IMG/VR virus record: IMGVR_UViG_3300008267_000319
Location: 1-25,859 of that record
Reading direction: 5' to 3' (one strand)
From: a virus
DNA length: 25,859 bases
The notes beneath the pieces were generated by a model. It was not told where the DNA came from, did no database searches, and saw only the letters and a program-made list of their open reading frames with translations. This document shows, one piece after another, positions 6,032 through 12,322 of the stretch; the stretch's first letter is position 1; the number at the start of each line of letters is the position of its first letter. The translations under genes were made by a program, and so were the position numbers.

Positions 6032-7048
6032 TCATACACCAACCGTACCAATAATCTTTTTATGAAGCTCTTTATCCCAATGACACGCAATCATATCAAT
6101 CACATCTATCTTAGCAAATCCATTAAACAGCAATGTTGCAGCATCATGAATAGATCTTGTAGAGAATTTCTCACCATCTACATATGAAGCAATAAACTTT
6201 CTGATTTTTATAAACCAGTCATAGTTATCACCTGCAATCATACGCTCAATGTTCTCATCATAGTCAATAAAGATTCTAGAAAGCTTAAATCTGTCCAAAA
6301 ATGCCATGTCTTGCATCTCTCTGCCCTGATATTCCACAGAACCAGAACCCCATGTGTTACCTGCTAGAATACAATAGAAGTCTTTATGCTTTTTAGCAAT
6401 AGGATTCTCTGTTCTATTAGGCACACTGAGCTGATTAGTGCGGTCAAATGCTGCGTTCAACACTACAGCAATAGATGGAGACATAGCATCATACTCGTCA
6501 ATAAGAAACACACCACCATTCTCATAAAAATCAAGAAACTGACTAGTGATATATCCATTCAGATTGGCAAAACCTGTCAATTCTGACTTACTAGCCTCCA
6601 TATTACAGGAGAAACTGCCATATCTCAGATTGAGACTCTTAGCAGCTTGTTTAGCTAGGGTTGATTTACCTGATCCTGTAGGACCTACAATCATTGCTTG
6701 CTTAAATAAAGACATGAAACTCAACAACTTAGGCAATTCTTTGTGTGCGGTTGTATCTTCTACAGTGGCTATCACCTCACCTTTGAGGATGATGTCTGTC
6801 TTTTTGCTCTCAAGATAGGCTTGTATAATTCTATCTTTAGCACCTAAGAAGTCTTGCTTTACTAAATCCAAGCATTTGTCTTTGATGTCATCTACCACCT
6901 TAGACCTTTCTTTAGAGATTACATCGGTTAATAACCCATGCAGTTTGTCATGTCTCAACTTGTACATGACTAATTTGTCCACCCTTTCTTGGATGGCTGT
7001 TTCTGGGATCAGCACCTGAAACCCAGAATTTGTAGAAGTGTTACTCAT
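6032..7048 (-). CDS. MoxR/CobS-type AAA+ ATPase
   Basis: This 338-aa protein has a complete AAA+ core. Walker A GPTGSGKS is at about 122-129 and Walker B GVFLIDE at about 179-185. The sensor-1 strand LAGNTWG is near 228-234, with an LDRFK segment near 251-255 where MoxR/CobS proteins carry the arginine finger region. The first 110 residues are a helical, charged N-terminal region. CobS/MoxR ATPases form hexamers that remodel protein complexes or insert metals with a VWA partner, and a VWA-like gene follows directly. Similar AAA+/VWA pairs occur in many large phages, where their target is not settled. An ATTAACCATTTAAAC motif about 20 bases before the start is shared with the 79-aa gene at 7572-7811. 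Confidence 0.88.
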   Translation of the reverse strand: MSNTSTNSGFQVLIPETAIQERVDKLVMYKLRHDKLHGLLTDVISKERSKVVDDIKDKCLDLVKQDFLGAKDRIIQAYLESKKTDIILKGEVIATVEDTTAHKELPKLLSFMSLFKQAMIVGPTGSGKSTLAKQAAKSLNLRYGSFSCNMEASKSELTGFANLNGYITSQFLDFYENGGVFLIDEYDAMSPSIAVVLNAAFDRTNQLSVPNRTENPIAKKHKDFYCILAGNTWGSGSVEYQGREMQDMAFLDRFKLSRIFIDYDENIERMIAGDNYDWFIKIRKFIASYVDGEKFSTRSIHDAATLLFNGFAKIDVIDMIACHWDKELHKKIIGTVGV

Positions 7049-7112
7049 CTTCTTGATTTTTGTTTAAATGGTTAATATTTATTTAGAGAAATATAATACA
7101 GAACTGTTTGTT

Positions 7113-7280
7113 CTATTCATACCCGTGACGCTTCATTTCATTGTCCATCCATTCTTCCATAATTTCTGTCTCAGACTTAGGAAACACTGCATTATAGCAT
7201 GATTCCACACCTTTAGCAATTAATCCCAGCACTGATAAAATAATGAACCATTGAAAAAATGATAGTTTTTTCTTTTCCAT
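7113..7280 (-). CDS. Small single-pass membrane protein, 55 aa
   Basis: A 55-aa frame that begins MEKKKLSFFQWF and continues with a hydrophobic segment (residues about 8-24, IILSVLGLIAKG). It ends in an acidic/basic tail (EEWMDNEMKRHGYE). The topology suggests one membrane anchor with a short soluble tail. The start is preceded by an A/T-rich leader, as in the other genes. No family recognised. Confidence 0.6.
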   Translation of the reverse strand: MEKKKLSFFQWFIILSVLGLIAKGVESCYNAVFPKSETEIMEEWMDNEMKRHGYE

Positions 7281-7383
7281 GTTGCTTTAATTAAAATTGT
7301 GATGATATTTTCACACTCTAACCAGGTGTGCTGGGGCAGGTTTAAAGCTTACCTGCCAGAACTGTTAGTTGCGTGAAGTTCAA

Positions 7384-7575
7384 CTAATCTAAGCCCTCCA
7401 TCATTGGGAGTAGTTGTAAGGCTTGCTCATAACTATCTGCCCAAATCTTGTAATGTTTTATCACCCACATCTTTTTACCTGATACAGGGTCAATTTCGTT
7501 TGGTGGCGGTGTTAATTTGTCTTTTTCGTATTCCCAGTCTGTATCATCTGGGAATGTTGGTGTGTAATCAGTCAT
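7384..7575 (-). CDS. Hypothetical protein, 63 aa
   Basis: A short acidic, Pro-rich N-terminus (PTFPDDTDWEYEKDKLTPPPNEIDP) precedes a small alpha/beta part (MWVIKHYKIWADSYEQALQLLPMME). That part resembles phage proteins carrying the ~YKIWADSYEQAL helix, but I cannot name the family. Start and stop overlap with the membrane protein gene upstream by four bases, so the two are coupled. Confidence 0.6.
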   Translation of the reverse strand: MTDYTPTFPDDTDWEYEKDKLTPPPNEIDPVSGKKMWVIKHYKIWADSYEQALQLLPMMEGLD

Positions 7576-7811
7576 ATATTATCGTTTGTGATTAATGTGT
7601 CCATCATCATTGGATTACTAAAGGACCCTAGTGTGTCATCATCAGGTGTGATCAGGGTATACACTTCAATACTATCTGTAGCATCACAGATCACACGATA
7701 TTCATATGGCAGGACATGCTTTCTATCACACGTTTTCATTCCTATCATCCAGCCTATTAATCCTCCTGCTAATAATACAGCAATACTCCACCACAATATT
7801 ATTGTTTGCAT
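7572..7811 (-). CDS. Single-pass membrane protein, 79 aa
   Basis: The N-terminal 25 residues (MQTIILWWSIAVLLAGGLIGWMIG) form a membrane segment. A soluble acidic domain of about 50 residues follows, rich in Asp and Thr. It has two Cys (KTCDRK, VICDATD). No family was recognised. The upstream leader carries an ATTAACCGTTTAAAC motif 20-30 bases before the start and a large structured region further up. Confidence 0.6.
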   Translation of the reverse strand: MQTIILWWSIAVLLAGGLIGWMIGMKTCDRKHVLPYEYRVICDATDSIEVYTLITPDDDTLGSFSNPMMMDTLITNDNI

Positions 7812-7894
7812 GGTTGTTTAGTTTAAACGGTTAATAATCCCTCTGCACTCAGATGTAATACACCACTGTCAAAGGACCTCGTAAGGCTGCTTTC

Positions 7895-7997
7895 GTGTAT
7901 AATATTACACCTGCTATCTCTTGGGAGTCTGCACACACACACTCTTAGCTGTGGTCAAGCACTGTCACTAAGAGTTGATCCGTGTCTGTCCCATGAG
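7895..7997. ncRNA. Candidate structured RNA with nested stems
   Basis: Two nested arms are visible. The outer arm is CTCTTGGGA (7918-7926) with TCCCATGAG (7989-7997), 8 of 9 pairs. The inner arm is ACTCTTAG (7941-7948) with CTAAGAGT (7968-7975), perfect. A further hairpin, GTGTA/TACAC at 7895-7910, precedes them. The strand cannot be decided. On the minus strand it would be a 5' leader of the 79-aa membrane gene. Confidence 0.45.
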
Positions 7998-8144
7998 AAT
8001 TGTGCATTGGGGGTTTTATTTGGGGCTAATTATGATTTAGCGGGTGTGCTTATAATATTCTATAGAGAGAGAACATTATCTATATACACTAGAGAGAGAA
8101 GACTATGTAGCTCTATATATTGAGCATGTACACTAGCCTTACAC

Positions 8145-8159
8145 TTATAGCGATATACT
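8145..8159 (+). repeat. Variant copy of the 18-bp element
   Basis: TTATAGCGATATACT differs from the element at 19863-19880 and 2576-2593 at one of 15 positions. It lies in an intergenic region with no plus-strand gene downstream for 2.7 kb. Confidence 0.35.
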
Positions 8160-8310
8160 CGCAGCACAATTTTTTTAGCTAATCTACTGTGTCTCAATGT
8201 ATTAAGAAATACACCCCTTGTTTCCTATCACTCACAACCTCTTGATTATCAATAAGTTACATTGATTTTAACCTTCACACTATGTTCTCTACACTGCACA
8301 CGGGGTATGC

Positions 8311-8347
8311 TATACTGTCCATAGTTTGTTCATATACTGTCCGTAGT
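8311..8347. repeat. Paired 15-bp direct repeats, operator-like
   Basis: TATACTGTCCATAGT (8311-8325) and TATACTGTCCGTAGT (8333-8347) match at 14 of 15 positions. The 22-bp spacing is about two helical turns, as is typical of paired protein-binding sites. They lie in the intergenic region downstream of the 176-aa gene. Confidence 0.4.
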
Positions 8348-8402
8348 GTAGCGTAAGACAATGAGCGGAGGGATGGGTTGTAGTGTATAGAGTAATTACA
8401 AG

Positions 8403-8428
8403 AGTCCCCCTATATGATTAGAGGGACC
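8403..8428 (-). terminator. Terminator-like hairpin after the 176-aa gene
   Basis: On the minus strand GTCCCTCTA pairs with TAGGGGGAC (9 pairs, one U.G). The U-tract is weak (CTCTTG), so termination may be partial or the hairpin may protect the mRNA 3' end. Confidence 0.6.
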
Positions 8429-8444
8429 CCTGTATTACATCAAA

Positions 8445-8975
8445 TTAGAACGCTTCTTCTTCAGTCATAGATAATTCAGCATTAGCAGGAGCTTCTACCA
8501 ATGGTGTTTCATCTATAGAGGCATCTTCTGCTTTAGGAGCATTACGCTGTGCAAGTCTAGCAAGTTGCTTTTCTTGTTGTTGCATACGCTTCTCTTTAGC
8601 AAATTCTGCCTTCACTCTACCTTGAATAGCAGCATTAGCCTCAAAACGCTGTGCTTTAAATAGGTCAGAAAATACGATGTTAGCGTTCAATGGGTTGAAC
8701 AATACAATCCTACCATTACCTGCTACTACATCGCTAATCCTACTATCTACATTTACAATCTCTCCTGTACGATTGTCTACATATTCTTTGGTGCTAATCT
8801 TACAGCCTACAAGACTGTCAGGAGATAAAATGTCAGCACCTACCCTTGTGAGATAATTCTCTGTTACACCTACTGTAAGGGATTGACCGTCAGGTGTAGA
8901 GGCAGTAAACATTACATAAGAGTTACTACCAAAGAATTGAGAAACATTTTCTAACGCTGTTAATGTCAGTTGCAT
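8445..8975 (-). CDS. Possible single-stranded DNA-binding protein, 176 aa
   Basis: The first 110 residues look beta-rich, with strands such as SYVMFTASTPDGQSLTVGVT and GRIVLFNPLN, which could form an OB-like fold. A basic helix follows (about residues 112-145, RVKAEFAKEKRMQQQEKQLARLAQR). The tail is Ala/Glu-rich and ends in MTEEEAF. An acidic tail ending in Phe after a beta domain is the layout of phage SSBs such as T7 gp2.5, where tail and final Phe contact the replication partners. No SSB-specific motif was identified, so this is a hypothesis from shape. The gene follows the repeated 21-bp element by about 60 bases and has a hairpin behind it. Confidence 0.5.
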   Translation of the reverse strand: MQLTLTALENVSQFFGSNSYVMFTASTPDGQSLTVGVTENYLTRVGADILSPDSLVGCKISTKEYVDNRTGEIVNVDSRISDVVAGNGRIVLFNPLNANIVFSDLFKAQRFEANAAIQGRVKAEFAKEKRMQQQEKQLARLAQRNAPKAEDASIDETPLVEAPANAELSMTEEEAF

Positions 8976-9031
8976 AAAAACTTAAGTTTTAAATTAAAAA
9001 ATAAATAACAAATTATAAAAGGACAATATAG

Positions 9032-9052
9032 CAATATTATAAAGGTGTCCTG
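9032..9052 (-). promoter_or_regulatory. Repeated 21-bp promoter-like element, copy 1
   Basis: The element contains AATATTATAAAGGTGTCC on the plus strand (CAGGACACCTTTATAATATTG in minus sense). It matches copy 2 at 9552-9572 at 20 of 21 positions. In minus sense it follows a terminator and precedes the 176-aa gene by about 60 bases. The arrangement terminator-element-gene is repeated at copy 2. Confidence 0.65.
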
Positions 9053-9088
9053 TACGCTAGTACAGAGTGGAATATCTCTGATAAAGTA

Positions 9089-9118
9089 AAAGACCCCTGT
9101 ATTGCTACAGAGGTCTTT
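9089..9118 (-). terminator. Terminator after the 129-aa gene, minus strand
   Basis: On the minus strand AAAGACCTCTGTA pairs with TACAGGGGTCTTT around a GCAA loop (13 pairs, one G.U), followed by TTTTAC. It is a very stable hairpin in the right place after the stop at 9129. Confidence 0.85.
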
Positions 9119-9128
9119 GAGATCTTAA

Positions 9129-9518
9129 TTAAGCCAAGTCATCTTCCCAAGATGTGGGGATGCTGGTATCATCTAGTAGATCTAATGCAAAATGATAGAC
9201 TTTAGAGTCATCAGTCTTTTTAGGCTGTTCATCTGTAGCCCAAGCATACTTTGCCTGAATCTTCTTAATAGCATGTTGCTCAAGATGTTGTACAATAGCC
9301 TTCTGCATTCTTTCATGCTCTGTATAGTCCATTGTACAATAAGTGAGTAACACCCGCTTTTGACCTTTTTTGGTCTCAATAAAGTTTGCATTAACACCTT
9401 GTATGATAGGCAGAGCAGACTCTGTTATCATAATTTTACAGGTGAAGACATAGTAGGTGCTATCAATGATCACTCTACTGAATCCAAATTTACCCTTGAG
9501 ATGGATGGCTGCTGACAT
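9129..9518 (-). CDS. Hypothetical protein, 129 aa
   Basis: An alpha/beta protein of unknown family. The N-terminal part is beta-rich (KFGFSRVIIDSTYYVFTCKIMI). A helix with His/Gln (QKAIVQHLEQHAIKKIQAKYAWA) follows, and the tail is acidic and ends PTSWEDDLA. Its neighbour downstream (8445-8975) also ends acidic. The gene has its own upstream element (copy 2) and its own terminator, so it is a single-gene unit. Function cannot be inferred beyond a possible nucleic-acid role. Confidence 0.6.
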   Translation of the reverse strand: MSAAIHLKGKFGFSRVIIDSTYYVFTCKIMITESALPIIQGVNANFIETKKGQKRVLLTYCTMDYTEHERMQKAIVQHLEQHAIKKIQAKYAWATDEQPKKTDDSKVYHFALDLLDDTSIPTSWEDDLA

Positions 9519-9551
9519 GTTAAAATAGTTTTAGGTTAAAAGATTATATGT

Positions 9552-9572
9552 CAATATGATAAAGGTGTCCTG
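9552..9572 (-). promoter_or_regulatory. Repeated 21-bp promoter-like element, copy 2
   Basis: It contains AATATGATAAAGGTGTCC on the plus strand and matches copy 1 at 20 of 21 positions. In minus sense it lies after the terminator at 9598-9640 and about 35 bases before the 129-aa gene start. Confidence 0.65.
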
Positions 9573-9597
9573 CGTAGCAGAGTAGAATAGTGTAGTA

Positions 9598-9640
9598 TAA
9601 AAAAGAACCCCTCAAGAGATTTCTCTCAATTGGGGTTCTT
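9598..9640 (-). terminator. Intrinsic terminator, minus strand
   Basis: On the minus strand AAGAACCCC pairs with GGGGTTCTT. An inner AGAGA/TCTCT extends the hairpin, and six T follow. It lies after the 45-aa gene. Confidence 0.85.
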
Positions 9641-9654
9641 AACCTAGTCTGATT

Positions 9655-9792
9655 TTAATAGCCTAGCTGCTCAAGCATATTTGCCTGTGCATCTACTATC
9701 ACTTGTCCATGTGATATGGCAAAGTCATAGTTAAAGGTGGCTATATCCCTGAAGTTCATGAACTCTACTAGGGATAAGATGATGCGTCTCAT
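9655..9792 (-). CDS. Small hypothetical protein, 45 aa
   Basis: The frame begins MRRIILSLVEFMNFRDIATF and ends MLEQLGY. The same frame could be extended upstream to 9843, but that would overlap the membrane protein gene by 34 bases, so the shorter start is preferred. Slightly hydrophobic N-terminus, soluble remainder. No family recognised. Confidence 0.45.
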   Translation of the reverse strand: MRRIILSLVEFMNFRDIATFNYDFAISHGQVIVDAQANMLEQLGY

Positions 9793-9809
9793 ACTAAGAT
9801 GATAAAGGA

Positions 9810-10157
9810 TTAGTAACCATTGGGTCTGTGTCCTGTGATCCACTTAGACTTGCCCTTACATCCATAGCCTGTGGTCTTACAGCTAGACATACTGGCTATA
9901 AGTATGAATGCGAGTGCTAAGAGCATGAGTAGCCCAAACCCCTGGTTCAGTACACTCTTATCTCTTCTTACTTGCGCTGGTGTGGTCTTGGGTCTATTCT
10001 CCAGCATAATAAACAGTACACCACTGACCAGAGAGATGAACAGTGCACCTAGTAGTGCGCCTACACTCATGTCAGATGTGCTGTAGATACCATAGATAAA
10101 TAACACTGAGGACGCTACACTAGTGACGCCCATGAGTACGCAGATGATCTTTTTCAT
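9810..10157 (-). CDS. Multi-pass membrane protein with Cys/Gly tail, 115 aa
   Basis: Three hydrophobic segments are visible (about residues 3-23, 33-52 and 74-90). The C-terminus reads SSCKTTGYGCKGKSKWITG, a short Cys/Gly/Lys motif. I recall similar tails on small flavobacterial or phage lipoproteins, although here it follows a membrane segment and so is probably exposed outside the membrane. It is the first gene of the minus arm after the divergent region. An envelope role such as exclusion or lysis timing is possible but not shown. Confidence 0.65.
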   Translation of the reverse strand: MKKIICVLMGVTSVASSVLFIYGIYSTSDMSVGALLGALFISLVSGVLFIMLENRPKTTPAQVRRDKSVLNQGFGLLMLLALAFILIASMSSCKTTGYGCKGKSKWITGHRPNGY

Positions 10158-10266
10158 TGTAATATAGTTTAATAGTTAAGACTAATATCTAAAAGGACTA
10201 ATATATAATATTATAAGATGATATCACTTGTCTGTGTCCCTCATCATTTCTCTACTTCCCTTCATC

Positions 10267-10287
10267 TAATATCATAGAGGTGTCCAG
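10267..10287 (-). promoter_or_regulatory. Repeated 21-bp promoter-like element, copy 3
   Basis: AATATCATAGAGGTGTCC matches copies 1 and 2 at 17 of 21 positions across the element. It lies 110 bases upstream of the membrane protein gene ending the minus arm. A shorter relative, AGAGGTGTCTTGTAC, occurs near 10385. Confidence 0.5.
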
Positions 10288-10475
10288 ACATCGAGATGCA
10301 TGTGAAGCATGCAGCGAGATGGATGAGTAGAAGTTCTGTCTCTCCCCTTGAGACTACCCCTCCCCCCTTAGAATACCAGACAGAGGTGTCTTGTACAGAT
10401 TGCCAGGGGGTAGCATGACTTGTCCAGCTGGCTGGGGCTTGTTAGTAGTATACCCCACACATCTTCTAACATAGT

Positions 10476-10527
10476 AACTTAGGGGGTGACTAGGGGGGTC
10501 AACCTAGAGGGCGACTTAGGGGGGGGG
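10476..10527 (+). repeat. G-rich tandem array, potential G-quadruplex
   Basis: Four imperfect units of about 12-13 bp of the type ACTTAGGGGGTG carry G-runs of 5, 6, 3 and 9. Four runs with loops of 6-10 nt could fold into a G-quadruplex on the plus strand. The array abuts the parS-like palindrome. Confidence 0.55.
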
Positions 10528-10528
10528 A

Positions 10529-10544
10529 TGTTCCACGTGGAACT
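10529..10544. promoter_or_regulatory. parS-like palindrome (ParB-type binding site)
   Basis: TGTTCCACGTGGAACT contains a perfect 14-bp palindrome (10530-10543). It matches the chromosomal parS consensus TGTTNCACGTGNAACA at 13 of 14 defined positions; only the last base differs. ParB/Spo0J proteins bind this sequence. No parB gene is visible in the window, so host ParB, or a phage ParB elsewhere, would be the reader. Confidence 0.6.
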
Positions 10545-10882
10545 ATTTTTTGGTATATAGAGAATAAGTAGTATATTTGTAGTGTACCATCTGTTATACC
10601 ACAGAGGACGTCCACGAGGGGCTATATAGTGAGTAGTGGACCAGACGTTGGGTTGGAGGGGTCAAATAGATCCCAGGGTTTTCTCCAATAGGTACAAAAC
10701 TGGTTGCATTATAGATCTAGAGGATGGAACAACACACATAGGTAGAGTGTCCTGAAGTAACAGGGAGTTAAGTTTCCATGAGGGTGTAAGACTGAAAAGT
10801 CTGACGTACAGCTCAGGTTGAAGTGTGCAATTAAAAGGACATAGGGGAACCAGAGGTCTATCAAGTCAAAACCATAGCTAAT

Positions 10883-11542
10883 ATGAAAGAACCAAACAGA
10901 GAACGTAAGAATGAAATTAAATACGATATTACGCTAAATGATGAGCAGAAAGAAGCTAAAAGAGTTATTAGAGAGAATCAAATCGTGGTTATCACTGGGA
11001 GGGCGGGATGTGGTAAGAGTCTTGTATCAGCACAGACAGCACTGGATTTTCTCTTCAAAAAAGAATGCGAACAGGTCTTAGTAACCAGGGCAGCTGTAGA
11101 AGTGGGTCATTCTCTAGGGTTTCTACCAGGGTCTTTGGATGAGAAGTTCAACCCCTATCTAGAGGCGTTTATGGAAAACCTCACCAAGTGCTACGATAAG
11201 AACAAGATACAGAATCTAATATCAGAACAAAAGGTGATGGCTCTACCTGTACAGTTTATCAGAGGTAAGACCATAGATGATGTGCTTGTAGTGGAAGAAG
11301 CCCAGAATCTGACAAAGTCAGAGATGCTAGCCATCCTCACCAGGCTGGGAAAGACAGGGAAGATTATTATTAATGGGGACAATGAACAGACTGACATCAT
11401 CACCAGAAATGGTGAGATGAATGGTCTTTCTTACGTTATAGAACTATCAAAGAAGATTAGGGAGATACAGTGGGTGAAGCTAAGTCACAACCACCGATCA
11501 GACCTAGTGGGGAAAATACTAGACTACGAATATGGTAAATAG
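10883..11542 (+). CDS. PhoH-like ATPase
   Basis: This 219-aa protein is a PhoH-family P-loop ATPase. Walker A GRAGCGKS is at 39-46 and Walker B DDVLVVEEAQ at about 132-141. The family segment GDNEQTD is at about 165-171. The C-terminal SHNHRSDLV is the conserved late motif of the family. PhoH-like proteins are very common in phages, with proposed roles in RNA handling or phosphate stress, none firmly established for phages. The length is typical for the phage form without extra domains. It is the first gene of the plus arm and is closed by a terminator, so it is its own unit. Confidence 0.9.
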   Translation: MKEPNRERKNEIKYDITLNDEQKEAKRVIRENQIVVITGRAGCGKSLVSAQTALDFLFKKECEQVLVTRAAVEVGHSLGFLPGSLDEKFNPYLEAFMENLTKCYDKNKIQNLISEQKVMALPVQFIRGKTIDDVLVVEEAQNLTKSEMLAILTRLGKTGKIIINGDNEQTDIITRNGEMNGLSYVIELSKKIREIQWVKLSHNHRSDLVGKILDYEYGK

Positions 11543-11565
11543 GGAGACAAGTTCTCCCTTTTTTT
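11541..11565 (+). terminator. Intrinsic terminator after the PhoH-like gene
   Basis: GGGAGA pairs with TCTCCC around a 5-nt loop, and seven T follow. The stem overlaps the end of the stop codon. Confidence 0.85.
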
Positions 11566-11569
11566 ATTC

Positions 11570-11605
11570 TATGTTTAAAAAATAAATTTGGAAAGTTTAA
11601 ACATA
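11570..11605. repeat. 10-bp inverted repeat before the packaging operon
   Basis: TATGTTTAAA (11570-11579) and TTTAAACATA (11596-11605) are exact inverted copies with a 16-bp spacer. They overlap the promoter-like site at 11587-11618, so they could be an operator for a dimeric regulator. Confidence 0.45.
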
Positions 11606-11618
11606 ATATGTATATTTA
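11587..11618 (+). promoter_or_regulatory. Bacteroidota-type promoter for the packaging operon
   Basis: TTTG at 11587-11590 and TATATTTA at 11611-11618 are 20 bases apart. This fits the Bacteroidota -33 TTTG and -7 TAnnTTTG pattern with one mismatch. It lies between the PhoH terminator and the first small gene of the packaging cluster. Confidence 0.5.
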
Positions 11619-11639
11619 TATTATAAACCAATTTAAATT

Positions 11640-11957
11640 ATGTCAGAAGAACAAAAACAACCTACGAAGGAAGAGCTAGTAGACTTCCTAAATGAGTCAA
11701 TTGAGCTTGCTAAACTAAGAGCTGAGTTGCAGGAATTAAACACAAAGATTGCTGTGGGAAGAGCTGAAGAACTTAAAGCATTGGTAGTCATTGGACAAAT
11801 CACTAACCCTCAGCCTCAGGAGATGGAGAATCACACCATCACAGAAGAAGATATGGTTAATAACCCAGATCTCAAAGAAGCAGGGATTAGTGTGGGGGAT
11901 GTCATCCCAATTCCTAAAGAAGTGAAGAGAAAACTTAAAAGAGAAACTGCTCAATAA
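11640..11957 (+). CDS. Hypothetical coiled-coil protein, 105 aa
   Basis: A charged helical protein. Residues about 10-50 (KEELVDFLNESIELAKLRAELQELNTKIA) have heptad spacing consistent with a coiled coil. A Pro-rich, acidic segment and a basic tail (PKEVKRKLKRETAQ) follow. I do not recognise a family. It opens the packaging operon and ends two bases before the next start. A small terminase or virion protein role is possible from position but unproven. Confidence 0.65.
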   Translation: MSEEQKQPTKEELVDFLNESIELAKLRAELQELNTKIAVGRAEELKALVVIGQITNPQPQEMENHTITEEDMVNNPDLKEAGISVGDVIPIPKEVKRKLKRETAQ

Positions 11958-11959
11958 TT

Positions 11960-12322
11960 ATGGCCGTTGTTAACCTAGTAGAAAAGAAGGCTAAATTAGA
12001 TAAACAAGCTGCGGTACAATTTCAGATACTAACCCATTGTTTTTTGTCTGGGATTGTACTTAGCAGCTCGGAAATAGTTTGTTTAATAATGTTAGCTATG
12101 GATGGGGTGCAAGACTTAAATGCATTCTGTATGAAAGTACATGAACAAAAGGTATTTAAGTCACCTCAGTCTGCTAGAAATGCTATAGCTAGAGCAGAGA
12201 AGAATAAGTTAGTTATTAAAGAAGGGAAGAGTAAGAAGAAGATTTACATCAACCCAGAAATTAAAATCCAAACTGAAGGGAATATATTGTTGGACTATAA
12301 ATTCTTAAGCATTGCATCCTAG
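11960..12322 (+). CDS. Probable winged-helix protein upstream of terminase, 120 aa
   Basis: This 120-aa protein has a helical first half and an ending typical of a small DNA-binding domain. FKSPQSARNAIARAEKNKLVIKEGKSKKKIYINPEIKI looks like a recognition helix followed by a beta wing. The C-terminus TEGNILLDYKFLSIAS is well formed and probably conserved. I recall proteins with this SPQSARN...GNILLDYKFL pattern upstream of TerL in crAss-like phages. A small-terminase or late-regulator role is a fair guess. It overlaps the start of the IHF-like gene by 11 bases. Confidence 0.65.
   Translation: MAVVNLVEKKAKLDKQAAVQFQILTHCFLSGIVLSSSEIVCLIMLAMDGVQDLNAFCMKVHEQKVFKSPQSARNAIARAEKNKLVIKEGKSKKKIYINPEIKIQTEGNILLDYKFLSIAS

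Larger units (their letters stand above)
7812..8444. other. Intergenic region with structured RNA and repeats
   Basis: No gene is visible in about 630 bp. The left part (7860-8000) is highly structured (see the nested hairpin entry). The middle carries two 11-bp copies of TAGAGAGAGAA (8063-8073 and 8090-8100). A variant of the 18-bp element lies at 8145-8159. At 8311-8347 two 15-bp direct repeats are spaced 22 bp apart. A terminator-like hairpin (8403-8428) closes the region. It probably holds the promoter(s) for the genes at 7811 and below. Confidence 0.5.
10158..10882. other. Divergent intergenic region between the two arms
   Basis: No gene is seen in 725 bp. It contains copy 3 of the promoter-like element, a C-rich tract (10359-10369), a G-rich tandem array, a parS-like palindrome and a hairpin GTCCAC/GTGGAC (10610-10641). 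A small hairpin AGACT/AGTCT lies near 10790-10803. Promoters for both arms must lie here. A replication origin or partition site would also fit. Confidence 0.6.

Noticed and set aside
10530-10543. Reading the CACGTG palindrome as a restriction-site accident
   Set aside because: The match extends over the full 14-bp parS half-sites, more than a simple 6-bp site would give, so it is kept as a finding.
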